Positions 5,775 to 13,780 of a DNA stretch of 18,332 nucleotides are shown here, one piece after another. Position 1 is the stretch's first letter; each line of letters begins with the position of its first letter. A program made the position numbers and the translations under genes. The DNA is taken from positions 1 to 18,332 of the forward strand of contig DJRG01000048.1 in assembly GCA_002438845.1 (NCBI GenBank), in the 5' to 3' direction. Under the pieces are notes generated by a model. That model did no database searches. It was not told the origin of the DNA and saw only the letters and a list, made by a program, of their open reading frames with translations. Source of the stretch: Bacteroidales bacterium UBA6366. GTDB lineage: Bacteria; Bacteroidota; Bacteroidia; Bacteroidales; UBA932.

Positions 5775-6743
5775 ATGAGCAGAAAACCACAGAACAAGCT
5801 GCGGGAGGCGATTCCCATTCCTCCACCGGCTCCACTTCCGGAACCGGAGGTCATCGACTTCGGGGGCATATTCAATGAATATGCTTCCGGAGCGATTGAT
5901 CTGATCGTCGTGCTCGGGCCGACCGCCTCCGGGAAGACGCGCTTCGCCGTGGATCTGGCGCACAAATGCGGCAACGGGGAAATCCTCTCCGCCGACTCAC
6001 GTCAGGTCTATCGAGGCATGGACATCGGCACAGGCAAGGATCTGAATGAATATGGCGACGTCCCTTTCCACCTTATAGACATTGTGCCCGCCGGCACACG
6101 ATTCGACCTCTACCAATGGCAGCAGGCCTTTGAATATGCCTACAAAGACATCCGTGACAGAGGCAAGACTCCGATTCTGTGTGGTGGCACGGGTCTTTAC
6201 ATCCAGGCGGCGACCTGTGGCTACACCTTGCCCCAAGTACCGCCGAATGAGGAACTGAGGGAAGAACTCGAAAAGTACGATACCGAGATCCTTATCGCTA
6301 AGCTGAGCGGTTACGGGCCGCTTCCGGACGAAGGTGTCCTCCAGTCCAAAAGAAGGATAATCAGGGCTTTGGAGGTGGCGATGTACGAGCGGGAGCATCC
6401 TGTGAAACGGACCGGCTTCATGCCGAAGAATCCGTACTGCATAGGGACTCTCGTCAGCCGTGAGGAACGTGTCGCGAGGATTGACCGGAGGCTTGACGAG
6501 AGACTGGCCGGTGGGATGATAGAGGAGGTAAAAAGACTTCTGGACAGCGGGATCAGGCCGGAAGACCTTGTCTATTACGGACTTGAGTACAAGTTCGTCA
6601 CCCAGTACGTCCTCGGCGTCTTGACTTACGAGGAGATGCGCACTCTCCTGGCCAATGCCATCCACCAGTTCGCCAAACGTCAGATGACTTGGTTCAGAGG
6701 CATGGAAAAGGATGGGATAATAATCCACTGGACTGAGGTGTAA
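5775..6743 (+). CDS. miaA: tRNA dimethylallyltransferase MiaA (divergent Bacteroidales paralogue)
   Basis: MiaA transfers a dimethylallyl group to N6 of adenosine 37 in tRNAs that read codons starting with U. The 322-residue protein has the P-loop GPTASGKT (48-55), the DSRQVYRGMDIGTGKD segment (74-89) with the catalytic-region Asp and Gln, FHLIDI, the GGTGLYIQA motif and RRIIRALEV. It differs from the textbook form in two ways. A roughly 40-residue N-terminal extension rich in proline (PIPPPAPLPEPE) precedes the P-loop, and the usual GYKE region reads YGLEYKFV. Bacteroides species carry two miaA paralogues; this may be the more divergent one. The ATG at 5775 is the only methionine before the P-loop. 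It probably shares a transcript with the upstream protease gene. A terminator-like palindrome overlaps its stop codon. Confidence 0.9.
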   Translation: MSRKPQNKLREAIPIPPPAPLPEPEVIDFGGIFNEYASGAIDLIVVLGPTASGKTRFAVDLAHKCGNGEILSADSRQVYRGMDIGTGKDLNEYGDVPFHLIDIVPAGTRFDLYQWQQAFEYAYKDIRDRGKTPILCGGTGLYIQAATCGYTLPQVPPNEELREELEKYDTEILIAKLSGYGPLPDEGVLQSKRRIIRALEVAMYEREHPVKRTGFMPKNPYCIGTLVSREERVARIDRRLDERLAGGMIEEVKRLLDSGIRPEDLVYYGLEYKFVTQYVLGVLTYEEMRTLLANAIHQFAKRQMTWFRGMEKDGIIIHWTEV

Positions 6744-6759
6744 ATAAATTTACACCTCA
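6734..6759 (+). terminator. Palindromic terminator-like stem at the miaA stop
   Basis: TGAGGTGTAAAT and its complement ATTTACACCTCA form a perfect stem of about 11 bp around a very small A/T loop, covering the TAA stop of miaA. The T run afterward is weak (TCTTTAATG). It would work in either direction by symmetry. Likely ends the protease-miaA transcript. Confidence 0.5.
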
Positions 6760-6781
6760 ATCTTTAATGATCCAAACCCCA

Positions 6782-6850
6782 GTCACTTTGTGACAGCCCC
6801 TGAGGGGCACGGGAAAGGATTCCCCGAAACCCCTTCGGTCGCTTCGCTCC
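6782..6850. other. Two small hairpins in the miaA-purE intergenic region
   Basis: GTCAC-TTT-GTGAC (6782-6794) and GCCCC-TGA-GGGGC (6796-6808) are perfect 5-bp stems placed back to back. They are followed by CCGAAACCCCTTCGG, another potential stem, near 6824. The wording CCCTTCGGT...GCTCC also occurs near 1788-1820 in the repeat-rich region, so this may be a related intergenic element. From about 6850 to purE the DNA is very A+T-rich; I find no convincing promoter match in it. Confidence 0.4.
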
Positions 6851-6900
6851 TTATTCCATTATATCAAATATTTTACAACTATATTAATATTCAATAATTT

Positions 6901-7371
6901 ATGCCAAAAGTAGCAATTATCATGGGCTCCACAAGCGACTATGAGGTCATGTCGGGAGCAGAGCAGATCCTTTCCGACTTCGGGATCGAGTTTGAAAAAA
7001 GGGTGATCAGCGCCCACAGAACCCCGGAATTGATGTTTGAATATACCAAAGCTCTCAAAGAGCGTGGGTTCAGTGTGGTCATTGCCGGAGCCGGCGGAGC
7101 CGCGCATCTGGCCGGAGTGGCCGCCGGACTCACCACGCTGCCTGTGATCGCCGTGCCGATGCAGACCAAGGCCCTCGGCGGGTTGGATTCACTGCTGTCA
7201 ATGGTCCAGATGCCGACAGGAATTCCGGTGGCGACTGTCGCGATCGGAGGAGCAAAGAACGCAGCAATCCTTGCGGCAGAAATCCTCGCCCTCCAAGACA
7301 CTGCCGTCTCGAAAAAGCTGGATGCCTACCGCAAGGCTCAAGCTGAAAAAATCTACAATACGATTATCTAG
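6901..7371 (+). CDS. purE: PurE, N5-carboxyaminoimidazole ribonucleotide mutase
   Basis: PurE converts N5-carboxyaminoimidazole ribonucleotide to CAIR in de novo purine synthesis. The 156-residue protein is class I in size and motifs: MGSTSDYEVM near the N-terminus for phosphate and ribose binding, SAHRTP at 37-42 with the catalytic histidine His39, GAGGAAHLAG, and the GGLDSLLSMVQMP loop followed by IPVATVAIGGAKNAA. The ATG at 6901 lies in an A+T-rich context without a Shine-Dalgarno sequence, normal for this phylum. No purK or other purine genes lie nearby. Its stop codon interlocks with that of the convergent regulator gene. Confidence 0.97.
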   Translation: MPKVAIIMGSTSDYEVMSGAEQILSDFGIEFEKRVISAHRTPELMFEYTKALKERGFSVVIAGAGGAAHLAGVAAGLTTLPVIAVPMQTKALGGLDSLLSMVQMPTGIPVATVAIGGAKNAAILAAEILALQDTAVSKKLDAYRKAQAEKIYNTII

Positions 7372-8420
7372 AACGACGCTTCTGTCGATTCCCCACCGAA
7401 ACGGCCTCCCAGCACAAGTTTAACCTTAAGCAGGGAGGTCTTTTCCTCTGCCGCCACATCACCTTCTATCATCTTCTGAAGAAGATCAAAGGACTTGACA
7501 GCGATCTCTGACAAAGGCTGGATGATGTGAGGCACAACCGGCTTGTTCAGCTCGTAGACATCGCTCTCGTCGAAGCAGACGAAAGAGAAATCCTTAGGCA
7601 TGCTCAAGCCAAGGGCGTTGAGGGCGTTGAAGCCGTACATGGCTATCCTCTTGGTCGGAAGGATGAACGCCTCCGTCCCACGCTTGGCCGCCTCGCGCAG
7701 CACCTCGATGACATCTTTCTTCGCGGCCTCGGTGTCATATTCAATCTTGTGTACCCTTATGTCATCTTTCAGGCCGGCCTCGCTCATCGCCGTGGCGTAA
7801 CCGGACTCTCTATCCGTCAAACTGGTCACGCCGGACTTATAGGAGATCATCTCGATCTTGCCGAACCCCTGATGGAGTAGGTACTTTGTGGCCATCTTGC
7901 CGGCGTCAACGTTGTCGACAAGGACACGACCGAATTCATCTCCCGGCATATTCCTGTCTATCAAGACTGTAGGGATTCCGATGCTGATCGCCCTCGCCAA
8001 CGCCGCCTCCGCCCCGAGGCATGGAGCCACGATAAGGCCCTCCACATTGTACCCCACCATGGTCTCGACCAGATGGGCAAGCTTATGCGGGTTCTCCTCA
8101 GAGCTTGCGAAAATCACCGTGAAACCGTCCTTGTAGGCGATGTTCTCAATGTTTCTGCAGATCTCCGCGAAGAAAGGGTTGGCGATGTCCGAGACAATCA
8201 CGGCGATGGAGTGCGACCTGCCGCTCCTCAGCGACGCAGCCGCATTGTTTCGCCTGTAACCAAGCCTCTTGGCAACCTGAAGGACCCGCTCCGCCGTGTC
8301 CGGATTGACCGGACAGTCCAACCTGCCGTCCTTACCCATTTTAGCATTCATCACGAAAGAAACCAGGGTGACTGACACCCCGGCTTCTCTCGCCACATCT
8401 CTGATGGTAACTTTTTTCAT
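7368..8420 (-). CDS. LacI family transcriptional regulator
   Basis: A 350-residue repressor/activator. The N-terminal helix-turn-helix is TIRDVAREAGVSVTLVSFVM, followed after a longer-than-usual wing (MGKDGRLDCPVN) by DTAERVLQVAKRLGYRRNN and the hinge AAASLRSGRS. The rest is a periplasmic-binding-protein-like ligand domain starting SIAVIVSDIANPFFAEI. The VSFVMN recognition helix with an inserted GKDG stretch is typical of a Bacteroidales LacI subgroup, not of E. coli LacI or PurR. Ligand unknown; sugars are usual for the family. It ends at CTA (7368-7370) and overlaps the purE stop by 3-4 bases. It lies 30 bp downstream of hppA on the same strand, so readthrough from hppA may express it; no promoter is clear in the 30-bp gap. 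Confidence 0.93.
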   Translation of the reverse strand: MKKVTIRDVAREAGVSVTLVSFVMNAKMGKDGRLDCPVNPDTAERVLQVAKRLGYRRNNAAASLRSGRSHSIAVIVSDIANPFFAEICRNIENIAYKDGFTVIFASSEENPHKLAHLVETMVGYNVEGLIVAPCLGAEAALARAISIGIPTVLIDRNMPGDEFGRVLVDNVDAGKMATKYLLHQGFGKIEMISYKSGVTSLTDRESGYATAMSEAGLKDDIRVHKIEYDTEAAKKDVIEVLREAAKRGTEAFILPTKRIAMYGFNALNALGLSMPKDFSFVCFDESDVYELNKPVVPHIIQPLSEIAVKSFDLLQKMIEGDVAAEEKTSLLKVKLVLGGRFGGESTEASF

Positions 8421-8450
8421 TCTTATATTAATGTAAGTTCGTCATATTCA

Positions 8451-10640
8451 TTAACCGTGAATCATGACAATAAGTCCTGCCATCACGATTGAGACCATGC
8501 TCATCAACTTGATAAGGATGTTCAGCGACGGTCCGGACGTGTCTTTGAAAGGATCTCCGACAGTGTCTCCGACAACGGTAGCATGATGGTTGACGGAATT
8601 CTTGCCGCCGAAATGCCCATCCTCAACGTATTTCTTGGCATTGTCCCATGCGCCACCCGAATTAGCAAGGAAGATCGCAAGGATGAATCCGGCGCCAAGT
8701 CCGCCTATGAGAAGTCCCATGACGCCTGCCTCTCCAAGAATGATACCAACCAGAACAGGAACGATGATCGCAGTGAGTGAAGGAACAATCATCTCATGCT
8801 GCGCGGCCTTTGTCGAGATCTCCACACAGCGCTTGTAATCAGGACGTTGTTTACCCTCAAGGATGCCTTTTATCTCTCTGAACTGGCGACGGACCTCGAC
8901 CACCATTTTCTGCGCGGCGCGACCCACGGCGTTCATTGTCATTCCGCAGAAGAGGAATGCCATCATGGCACCCACAAAGACTCCGGCGAGGACACGCGGA
9001 TTCATCAGGTTGACCTGATAATAGTTGACCATCTCCGGAATGGTGGCCTCTGTCACTTTGACAACCTTGTCACCGACTTCAAGAAGAAGAACTCCCGCAT
9101 GCTGGAGACCGATCTTGATCTCTTCAATGTAAGAAGCGAGGAGAGCGAGAGCGGTGAGGGCGGCCGAGCCTATGGCGAAGCCCTTTCCAGTGGCGGCGGT
9201 TGTGTTGCCGAGGGCGTCAAGGGTGTCGGTACGGCGGCGGACCTCAGGATCCAGCTCGCTCATCTGCGCGTTTCCTCCCGCATTGTCCGCGATAGGGCCG
9301 TAGGCATCCGTGGCGAGGGTTATTCCAAGGGTGGAAAGCATTCCGACAGCGGCGATACTGATTCCGTACAGACCGTTGCTGATGTAGGCCGGATCAAAGG
9401 AGAAGCCAGTCGCGCAAAGGTAGGAAACCAGGATGGCGGCCACAATCGTCACGACAGGGACACAGGTTGAAATCATTCCCAGACCGATACCGTTGATGAT
9501 GACGGTGGCAGGACCGGTCTGAGAGCTCTCGGCCAGATCCTGTGTCGGTTTGTAGGAATGTGACGTGTAATACTCCGTGGCTTTGCCGATGATGACTCCG
9601 GAAAGCAGACCGGCGATCACCGACAGGCTGAGCTGCCACCAATTGCTGAAACCAAGCACGTAGAACACTATGAATGTAAGCACGGCGATAAGGCAGGCGC
9701 TGAGGTTGGTCCCGACGCTGAGTGACTTGAGCAGCTGCTGAAGCCCTGCTCCCTCCTTTGTCCTTACGGCGTAGATGCCGATGATGGAAAGAACCACGCC
9801 GATGGCCGCGATCATCATCGGGGCCATGATGGCTCTCATCTGCGCGTCGACATCTCCGAAGAAAGCTGACGCTCCGAGCGCCATCGTAGCGAGCACCGAA
9901 CCGCAATAAGACTCGTAAAGGTCAGCGCCCATTCCGGCCACGTCACCCACATTGTCACCCACGTTGTCCGCGATCGTGGCAGGGTTCCTCGGGTCATCCT
10001 CAGGGATGTCCTGCTCGACTTTCCCGACAATGTCGGCGCCCACATCAGCGGCTTTGGTGTAGATGCCGCCGCCAACCCTGGCGAAAAGGGCCTGGGTAGA
10101 GGCTCCCATTCCGAAAGTAAGCATCGTGGTAGTGATGACAACAAGGGTCTGCGACTCGCTGGCCTCATGGACAAAAGCATTGAGGACAACCCACCAGATC
10201 GAGATGTCGAGAAGGCCGAGGCCCACGACGGTCAAACCCATCACGGCTCCGGAACGGAAAGCCAGCTTAAGACCGGAATTAAGGGACTTGCTGACAGCGT
10301 TGGCTGTCCTGGCGGAAGCGTAAGTGGCTGTCCTCATGCCGATGTAGCCGGCAAGAGCGGAGAAGAATCCTCCGGTCAGGAACGCGAAAGGCACCCACTT
10401 GTTCTGCACTCCGAAACCGAAAGCGAGGATGCTGAACAAGACCGCCAAAATAACAAAGACAATTCCAACAACCTTGTACTGTTGTTTGAGGTATGCCATT
10501 GCGCCCTCACGGACATACTGGGCGATCTCCTTCATTGTCGGTGTGCCTTCATTCTCTTTCTTCATCTGATGGTAAAAGAACCACGCAAAGAAGAGGGCTA
10601 TCAAAGAAGCCGCTGGCACAAAATAGAACAGATAATTCAT
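8451..10640 (-). CDS. hppA: Membrane-bound K+-dependent pyrophosphatase, probably Na+-transporting
   Basis: A 729-residue integral membrane pump with about 16 hydrophobic segments that couples pyrophosphate hydrolysis to ion export. The substrate motif DVGADIVGKVE lies at 199-209, followed by DDPRNPATIADNVGDNVGD. At 478-487 the sequence GNTTAATGKG has alanine (482) where K+-independent enzymes have lysine, marking the K+-dependent class. GMGADLYESYCGS places Glu243 in the DLYES position typical of Na+-pumping enzymes, not in the shifted position of plant H+ pumps. Dual Na+,H+ pumps are known in Bacteroides, so Na+ or Na+/H+ transport is inferred. The C-terminal part carries further conserved loops (NSGGAWDNAKKYVE, VVGDTVGDPFKDTSGPS). 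It follows the rplQ terminator on the same strand, with a hairpin in its leader. Confidence 0.96.
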   Translation of the reverse strand: MNYLFYFVPAASLIALFFAWFFYHQMKKENEGTPTMKEIAQYVREGAMAYLKQQYKVVGIVFVILAVLFSILAFGFGVQNKWVPFAFLTGGFFSALAGYIGMRTATYASARTANAVSKSLNSGLKLAFRSGAVMGLTVVGLGLLDISIWWVVLNAFVHEASESQTLVVITTTMLTFGMGASTQALFARVGGGIYTKAADVGADIVGKVEQDIPEDDPRNPATIADNVGDNVGDVAGMGADLYESYCGSVLATMALGASAFFGDVDAQMRAIMAPMMIAAIGVVLSIIGIYAVRTKEGAGLQQLLKSLSVGTNLSACLIAVLTFIVFYVLGFSNWWQLSLSVIAGLLSGVIIGKATEYYTSHSYKPTQDLAESSQTGPATVIINGIGLGMISTCVPVVTIVAAILVSYLCATGFSFDPAYISNGLYGISIAAVGMLSTLGITLATDAYGPIADNAGGNAQMSELDPEVRRRTDTLDALGNTTAATGKGFAIGSAALTALALLASYIEEIKIGLQHAGVLLLEVGDKVVKVTEATIPEMVNYYQVNLMNPRVLAGVFVGAMMAFLFCGMTMNAVGRAAQKMVVEVRRQFREIKGILEGKQRPDYKRCVEISTKAAQHEMIVPSLTAIIVPVLVGIILGEAGVMGLLIGGLGAGFILAIFLANSGGAWDNAKKYVEDGHFGGKNSVNHHATVVGDTVGDPFKDTSGPSLNILIKLMSMVSIVMAGLIVMIHG

Positions 10641-10676
10641 AAATTGATTAGTTATAACGATTTATATTATTTCACC

Positions 10677-10698
10677 AAAAAAAAGGTTCCACGAACCC
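10677..10698 (-). promoter_or_regulatory. Terminator-like hairpin in the hppA leader
   Basis: Read on the minus strand: GGTTC-GTG-GAACC followed by eight T, ending about 36 nt before the hppA ATG. It lies downstream of a perfect TAnnTTTG match (10709-10716), so a transcript from there would meet it almost at once. It may be an attenuator, a 5' stabilising stem, or a backup terminator for the ribosomal operon. Confidence 0.45.
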
Positions 10699-10708
10699 TC
10701 TCAGACCG

Positions 10709-10716
10709 CAAATATA
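10709..10716 (-). promoter_or_regulatory. Candidate -7 box for hppA
   Basis: The minus strand reads TATATTTG, a full TAnnTTTG match, about 70 nt upstream of the hppA start and beyond the rplQ terminator. The -33 position carries only a poor match, so confidence is moderate. Confidence 0.4.
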
Positions 10717-10760
10717 AGAAAAATGTGGTGACCTTTACATATCTGATGACAAAAAAGATT

Positions 10761-10792
10761 AAAAAAATGGCGACTGGATGCCAGCCGCCATT
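10761..10792 (-). terminator. Intrinsic terminator of the spc/alpha ribosomal operon
   Basis: On the minus strand, AATGGCGGCTGG-CAT-CCAGTCGCCATT forms a 12-bp stem with one G-U pair and a 3-nt loop, running straight into a T tract. It lies 23 nt past the rplQ stop codon. This is the strongest intrinsic terminator in the window. Confidence 0.85.
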
Positions 10793-10814
10793 ATATTCAT
10801 GCCTGCTCCGGCTG

Positions 10815-11303
10815 TTACTCAGCCTTCGGAGCCTCCTGTGCAGGAGCCTCGGCAGGAGTCTCCTCCACCTTCGGAGCGTCCGCCTTCTTGGCGCGGCTAC
10901 GACGTGTTGACTTCTTCTCCTCCTTCTTGCTGGCAAGAGCGGCCTCGTTGAAGTCCACAAGCTCGATGAGAGCCATGTCGGCTCCGTCACCCTGACGGAA
11001 GCCAAGGTGCAGTACGCGGGTGTAGCCTCCCGGACGGTCTGCGATCTTCGCAGAGATCACCCCGAAGAGTTCCTTGACAGCCTCCTTGTTCTTAAGGTAG
11101 CTGAAAACGGTTCTGCGGGAATGAGTCGTGTCTTCCTTTGACTTGGTGATGAGAGGTTCAACGTATGACTTGAGGGCCTTGGCCTTAGCCACGGTTGTCG
11201 TGATCCTCTTATGCATGATCAAAGAAGTCGCCAGGTTGGCCAACAGAGCCTTGCGGTGGCCTGACTTGCGGCCAAGATGATTGATTGCTTTATTGTGCCT
11301 CAT
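10815..11303 (-). CDS. rplQ: 50S ribosomal protein L17
   Basis: L17 of the large subunit, last gene of the alpha operon. The core (about residues 1-118) starts MRHNKAINHLGRKSGHRKAL and contains the LANLATSLIMHKRI and TTVAKAKALKSYVEPLIT segments, then RPGGYTRVLHLGFRQGD. At 162 residues it is longer than the E. coli protein because of a C-terminal tail rich in K, E, A and P (from KKEEKKSTRRSRAKKAD onward), a common Bacteroidota trait. The gene begins 2 bp after the rpoA stop, so translation is likely coupled. Confidence 0.97.
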   Translation of the reverse strand: MRHNKAINHLGRKSGHRKALLANLATSLIMHKRITTTVAKAKALKSYVEPLITKSKEDTTHSRRTVFSYLKNKEAVKELFGVISAKIADRPGGYTRVLHLGFRQGDGADMALIELVDFNEAALASKKEEKKSTRRSRAKKADAPKVEETPAEAPAQEAPKAE

Positions 11304-11305
11304 TT

Positions 11306-12313
11306 CTATGCGTTCTTTTTCTTGGGTTCAATATTATATTTTCTTACATCCATCCCGAACTGGAGCTTCATCTTCTCCACAAGCTGGTCGATCTCATTGA
11401 GGGACTTCTTTCCGAAATTCCTGAACTTCATGAGTTCATTCCTTGAATAGGAAACAAGATCCGCGAATGTGTCGATGTCAGCGGCCTTCAGACAGTTGTA
11501 CGCCCTCACGGAGAGTCCCATGTCCGAAAGCTTGGTGAGAAGAAGATGTCTCATCCTGAGGCTTTCCTCGTCGAGTTCCTTTGAGTCTGACTCGACAGCG
11601 CTCTCGATGGAGATCTTCTTGTCATCAGTGAAAAGCTTGAAGTGATAGATCAGGATACTGGCCGCCTCCTGAAGCGCCATATTCGGAGAGATAGATCCGT
11701 CAGTGATTATCTCAAGGTTCAGCTTCTCGTAGTCGGTCTTCTGCTCGACACGCCAGTTCTCAACCGTCCAATTGACCTTTCTGATAGGGGTGTAGACCGC
11801 ATCGACAAGGACAGTGCCTATCGGTGTGTTCTCCTCCCTCATCTCCTCGGCCGGAACGAATCCACGGCCTTTGGTGATGGTCAAGGAAATCTCAAGAGTG
11901 ACTGACGGTTCGAGTGAGCAGATGTGCTGCTCAGGGTTCAACACCTTGAAAGAAGACAATCCTTTAGAAATATCCTCCGCGGTAAACTCATTCTTACCGC
12001 TAATCACAATGTTTGCTACCTCAGAGTCGACGGAATCAACCATCCTCTTGAACCTTACTTGCTTAAGGTTCAGGATGACGTCCTGCATCCCCTCGATCAC
12101 ACCAGGAATCGTCGCGAACTCTTGATCCACGCCGGAAATCCTGATCTGGCTGATAGCAAAACCTTCCAGAGAGGCGAGAAGAATGCGTCTGAGAGCATTG
12201 CCGATGGTCTGCCCGTACCCAGGCTCAAGAGGCCTGAATTCGAAGCGGCCGACTGTATCGGTGCCTTCGAGCATTATCACCTTGTCCGGTTTCTGAAATG
12301 CCAAGATTGCCAT
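11306..12313 (-). CDS. rpoA: RNA polymerase alpha subunit
   Basis: The 335-residue alpha subunit that nucleates assembly of RNA polymerase. The N-terminal domain shows the assembly motif EPGYGQTIGNALRRILLASL and the IPGVIEGMQDVILNLKQV segment. The C-terminal domain, which contacts DNA and activators, has GLSVRAYNCLKAADIDTFADL followed by FRNFGKKSLNEI. Length and domain order are normal. The ribosome-binding region is A-rich with no Shine-Dalgarno sequence. It lies between rpsD and rplQ, as usual. Confidence 0.98.
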   Translation of the reverse strand: MAILAFQKPDKVIMLEGTDTVGRFEFRPLEPGYGQTIGNALRRILLASLEGFAISQIRISGVDQEFATIPGVIEGMQDVILNLKQVRFKRMVDSVDSEVANIVISGKNEFTAEDISKGLSSFKVLNPEQHICSLEPSVTLEISLTITKGRGFVPAEEMREENTPIGTVLVDAVYTPIRKVNWTVENWRVEQKTDYEKLNLEIITDGSISPNMALQEAASILIYHFKLFTDDKKISIESAVESDSKELDEESLRMRHLLLTKLSDMGLSVRAYNCLKAADIDTFADLVSYSRNELMKFRNFGKKSLNEIDQLVEKMKLQFGMDVRKYNIEPKKKNA

Positions 12314-12337
12314 ATTAATTCTTTTTGGGTGTTAATT

Positions 12338-12940
12338 CTACTTAGAGTACAGGTCTACGATGAGCTGTTCGTTGATGTTCTCAGGAATGTCTGCCCTTGC
12401 AGGGAGATTCAGGAACTTGCCTGAAAGCGCCTTAGGGTCAAACTCGATCCAGGAATATTTAGGAGCTGAAGCGACAGCCTTCTGAATGACCTCAAGGCTC
12501 TTTGAACGCTCTCTGACAGCAACCACATCCCCAGGTTTCACCTGAACTGAAGGAATGTTGCAGACCTCACCGTTAAGGGTGATGTGAGCGTGGCTTACAA
12601 GCTGTCTCGCGGCGGCCCTTGTAGGAGCGATGCCAATTCTGTAGACAACATTGTCAAGTCTTGACTCAAGGAGGAGGAGGAGGTTCTCACCTCTCAGACC
12701 CGCCATCTTGGAAGCCTTGAGATAGGTGTTGTGGAACTGACGCTCAAGAAGGCCATACATGTATCTGACCTTCTGCTTTTCCTTGAGCTGGATTCCATAC
12801 TCACGCTGCTTCTTGCGCTTCGCGGCCAGACCATGCTGTCCCGGAGGATAGTTTCTCTTCTCGAAATCCTTGTCGCTTCCGAATATAGGCTCGCCGAACT
12901 TGCGGGCGATCTTTGTGCTTGGACCAATATATCTTGCCAT
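12338..12940 (-). CDS. rpsD: 30S ribosomal protein S4
   Basis: S4 is a primary 16S rRNA-binding protein and nucleates 30S assembly. The 200-residue product starts MARYIGPSTKIARKFGEP and has YPPGQHG, the YMYGLLERQFHNTYLKAS helix and an S4 RNA-binding domain (LESRLDNVVYRIGIAPTRAAARQLVSHAHI). The N-terminal cysteine zinc motif is absent, so it is the zinc-free form. In many bacteria S4 represses its own operon; no S4-binding leader could be identified here. Confidence 0.98.
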   Translation of the reverse strand: MARYIGPSTKIARKFGEPIFGSDKDFEKRNYPPGQHGLAAKRKKQREYGIQLKEKQKVRYMYGLLERQFHNTYLKASKMAGLRGENLLLLLESRLDNVVYRIGIAPTRAAARQLVSHAHITLNGEVCNIPSVQVKPGDVVAVRERSKSLEVIQKAVASAPKYSWIEFDPKALSGKFLNLPARADIPENINEQLIVDLYSK

Positions 12941-12965
12941 AGTAATTTTTATTTTAATTCATTGA

Positions 12966-13352
12966 TTAGACTTTACGACGGCCTTTTGGTCTACATCCGT
13001 TGTGTGGCATCGGGGTCACGTCAACAATCTCAGTGACAACGATTCCAGCATTGTTGATGGTTCTGATGGCTGACTCACGGCCGGCTCCAGGACCCTTGAC
13101 GAAGACTTTCACCTTGCGGAGACCGGCGTCGAAAGCGGTCTTGGCGGCATCCTCGGCAGCCACCTGAGCGGCGTAAGGGGTGTTCTTCTTGGAACCTCTG
13201 AAGCCGCTCTTGCCGGCTGAGGACCAACTGATCACCTGTCCCTGATTGTTGGTCAGGGAAATGATCACATTATTGAAGGTTGATGAAATATGGGCCTGGC
13301 CCGTAGCCTCAACCTTGACAACTCTCTTTGATGATGTTGTTTTCTTTGCCAT
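12966..13352 (-). CDS. rpsK: 30S ribosomal protein S11
   Basis: S11 of the small-subunit platform. The 128-residue protein has ATGQAHISSTFNNVIISLTN, SAGKSGFRGSKKNTPYAAQ, FVKGPGAGRESAIRT and the invariant C-terminal VTPMPHNGCRPKGRRKV. Length is typical. It is separated from rpsM by 13 bp and from rpsD by 25 bp. Confidence 0.98.
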   Translation of the reverse strand: MAKKTTSSKRVVKVEATGQAHISSTFNNVIISLTNNQGQVISWSSAGKSGFRGSKKNTPYAAQVAAEDAAKTAFDAGLRKVKVFVKGPGAGRESAIRTINNAGIVVTEIVDVTPMPHNGCRPKGRRKV

Positions 13353-13365
13353 AATTCATCTGATT

Positions 13366-13743
13366 TTACTTGGTCGCCTTCTTCTTGTTTGCGACGGTCT
13401 TCTTCTTTCCCTTTCTTGTACGGGCATTGTTCTTTGTGCTCTGGCCACGTACAGGAAGACCGATACGATGACGGATACCTCTGTAGCAACCGATATCCAT
13501 CAGTCGTTTGATGTTCATCTGGACGGAGGAACGAAGCTCACCCTCAATCTTATACTCCTCAGTGATGAGGGTACGGATAGCGGCAACCTGATCATCATTC
13601 CATTCACCGACCTTGATGTCGTAATCGATACCGCACTTCTGGAGAATCTCTCTCGCGGAGCTGCGGCCGATACCGTAGATGTAGGTGAGACCTATCTCAC
13701 CCCTTTTGTTGTTCGGTAAATCAACACCGGCTATTCTTGCCAT
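13366..13743 (-). CDS. rpsM: 30S ribosomal protein S13
   Basis: S13 of the 30S head, contacting S19 and the P-site tRNA. The 125-residue protein starts MARIAGVDLPNNKRGEIGLT and has YIYGIGRSSAREIL, RGIRHRIGLPVRGQSTKNNART and a basic lysine tail (KGKKKTVANKKKATK). The start lies in an A/T-rich leader without a Shine-Dalgarno sequence, 37 bp after the rpmJ stop. Confidence 0.98.
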   Translation of the reverse strand: MARIAGVDLPNNKRGEIGLTYIYGIGRSSAREILQKCGIDYDIKVGEWNDDQVAAIRTLITEEYKIEGELRSSVQMNIKRLMDIGCYRGIRHRIGLPVRGQSTKNNARTRKGKKKTVANKKKATK

Positions 13744-13780
13744 AATTTATCTTAAACTTTATTTGTTTTACAAACTACTG

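Noticed and set aside
5997..6728. 243-residue open frame antisense to miaA
   Set aside because: It mirrors the miaA codon pattern, and miaA has clear family motifs in its own frame; the antisense translation has none.
7368..8420. Reading the LacI-family gene as PurR because it lies beside purE
   Set aside because: The genes are convergent, the recognition helix differs from PurR, and the subgroup is a general Bacteroidales one; no purine-binding evidence can be seen.
8796..10910. Long plus-strand open frames (224 and 247 residues) antisense to hppA and rplQ
   Set aside because: They are shadows of highly biased real genes; one even runs through the rplQ terminator and the hppA leader.
12941..13780. 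S4-binding autoregulatory pseudoknot in the alpha operon
   Set aside because: The leaders before rpsM and rpsD are short and A/T-rich; I could not fold a structure resembling the E. coli element.
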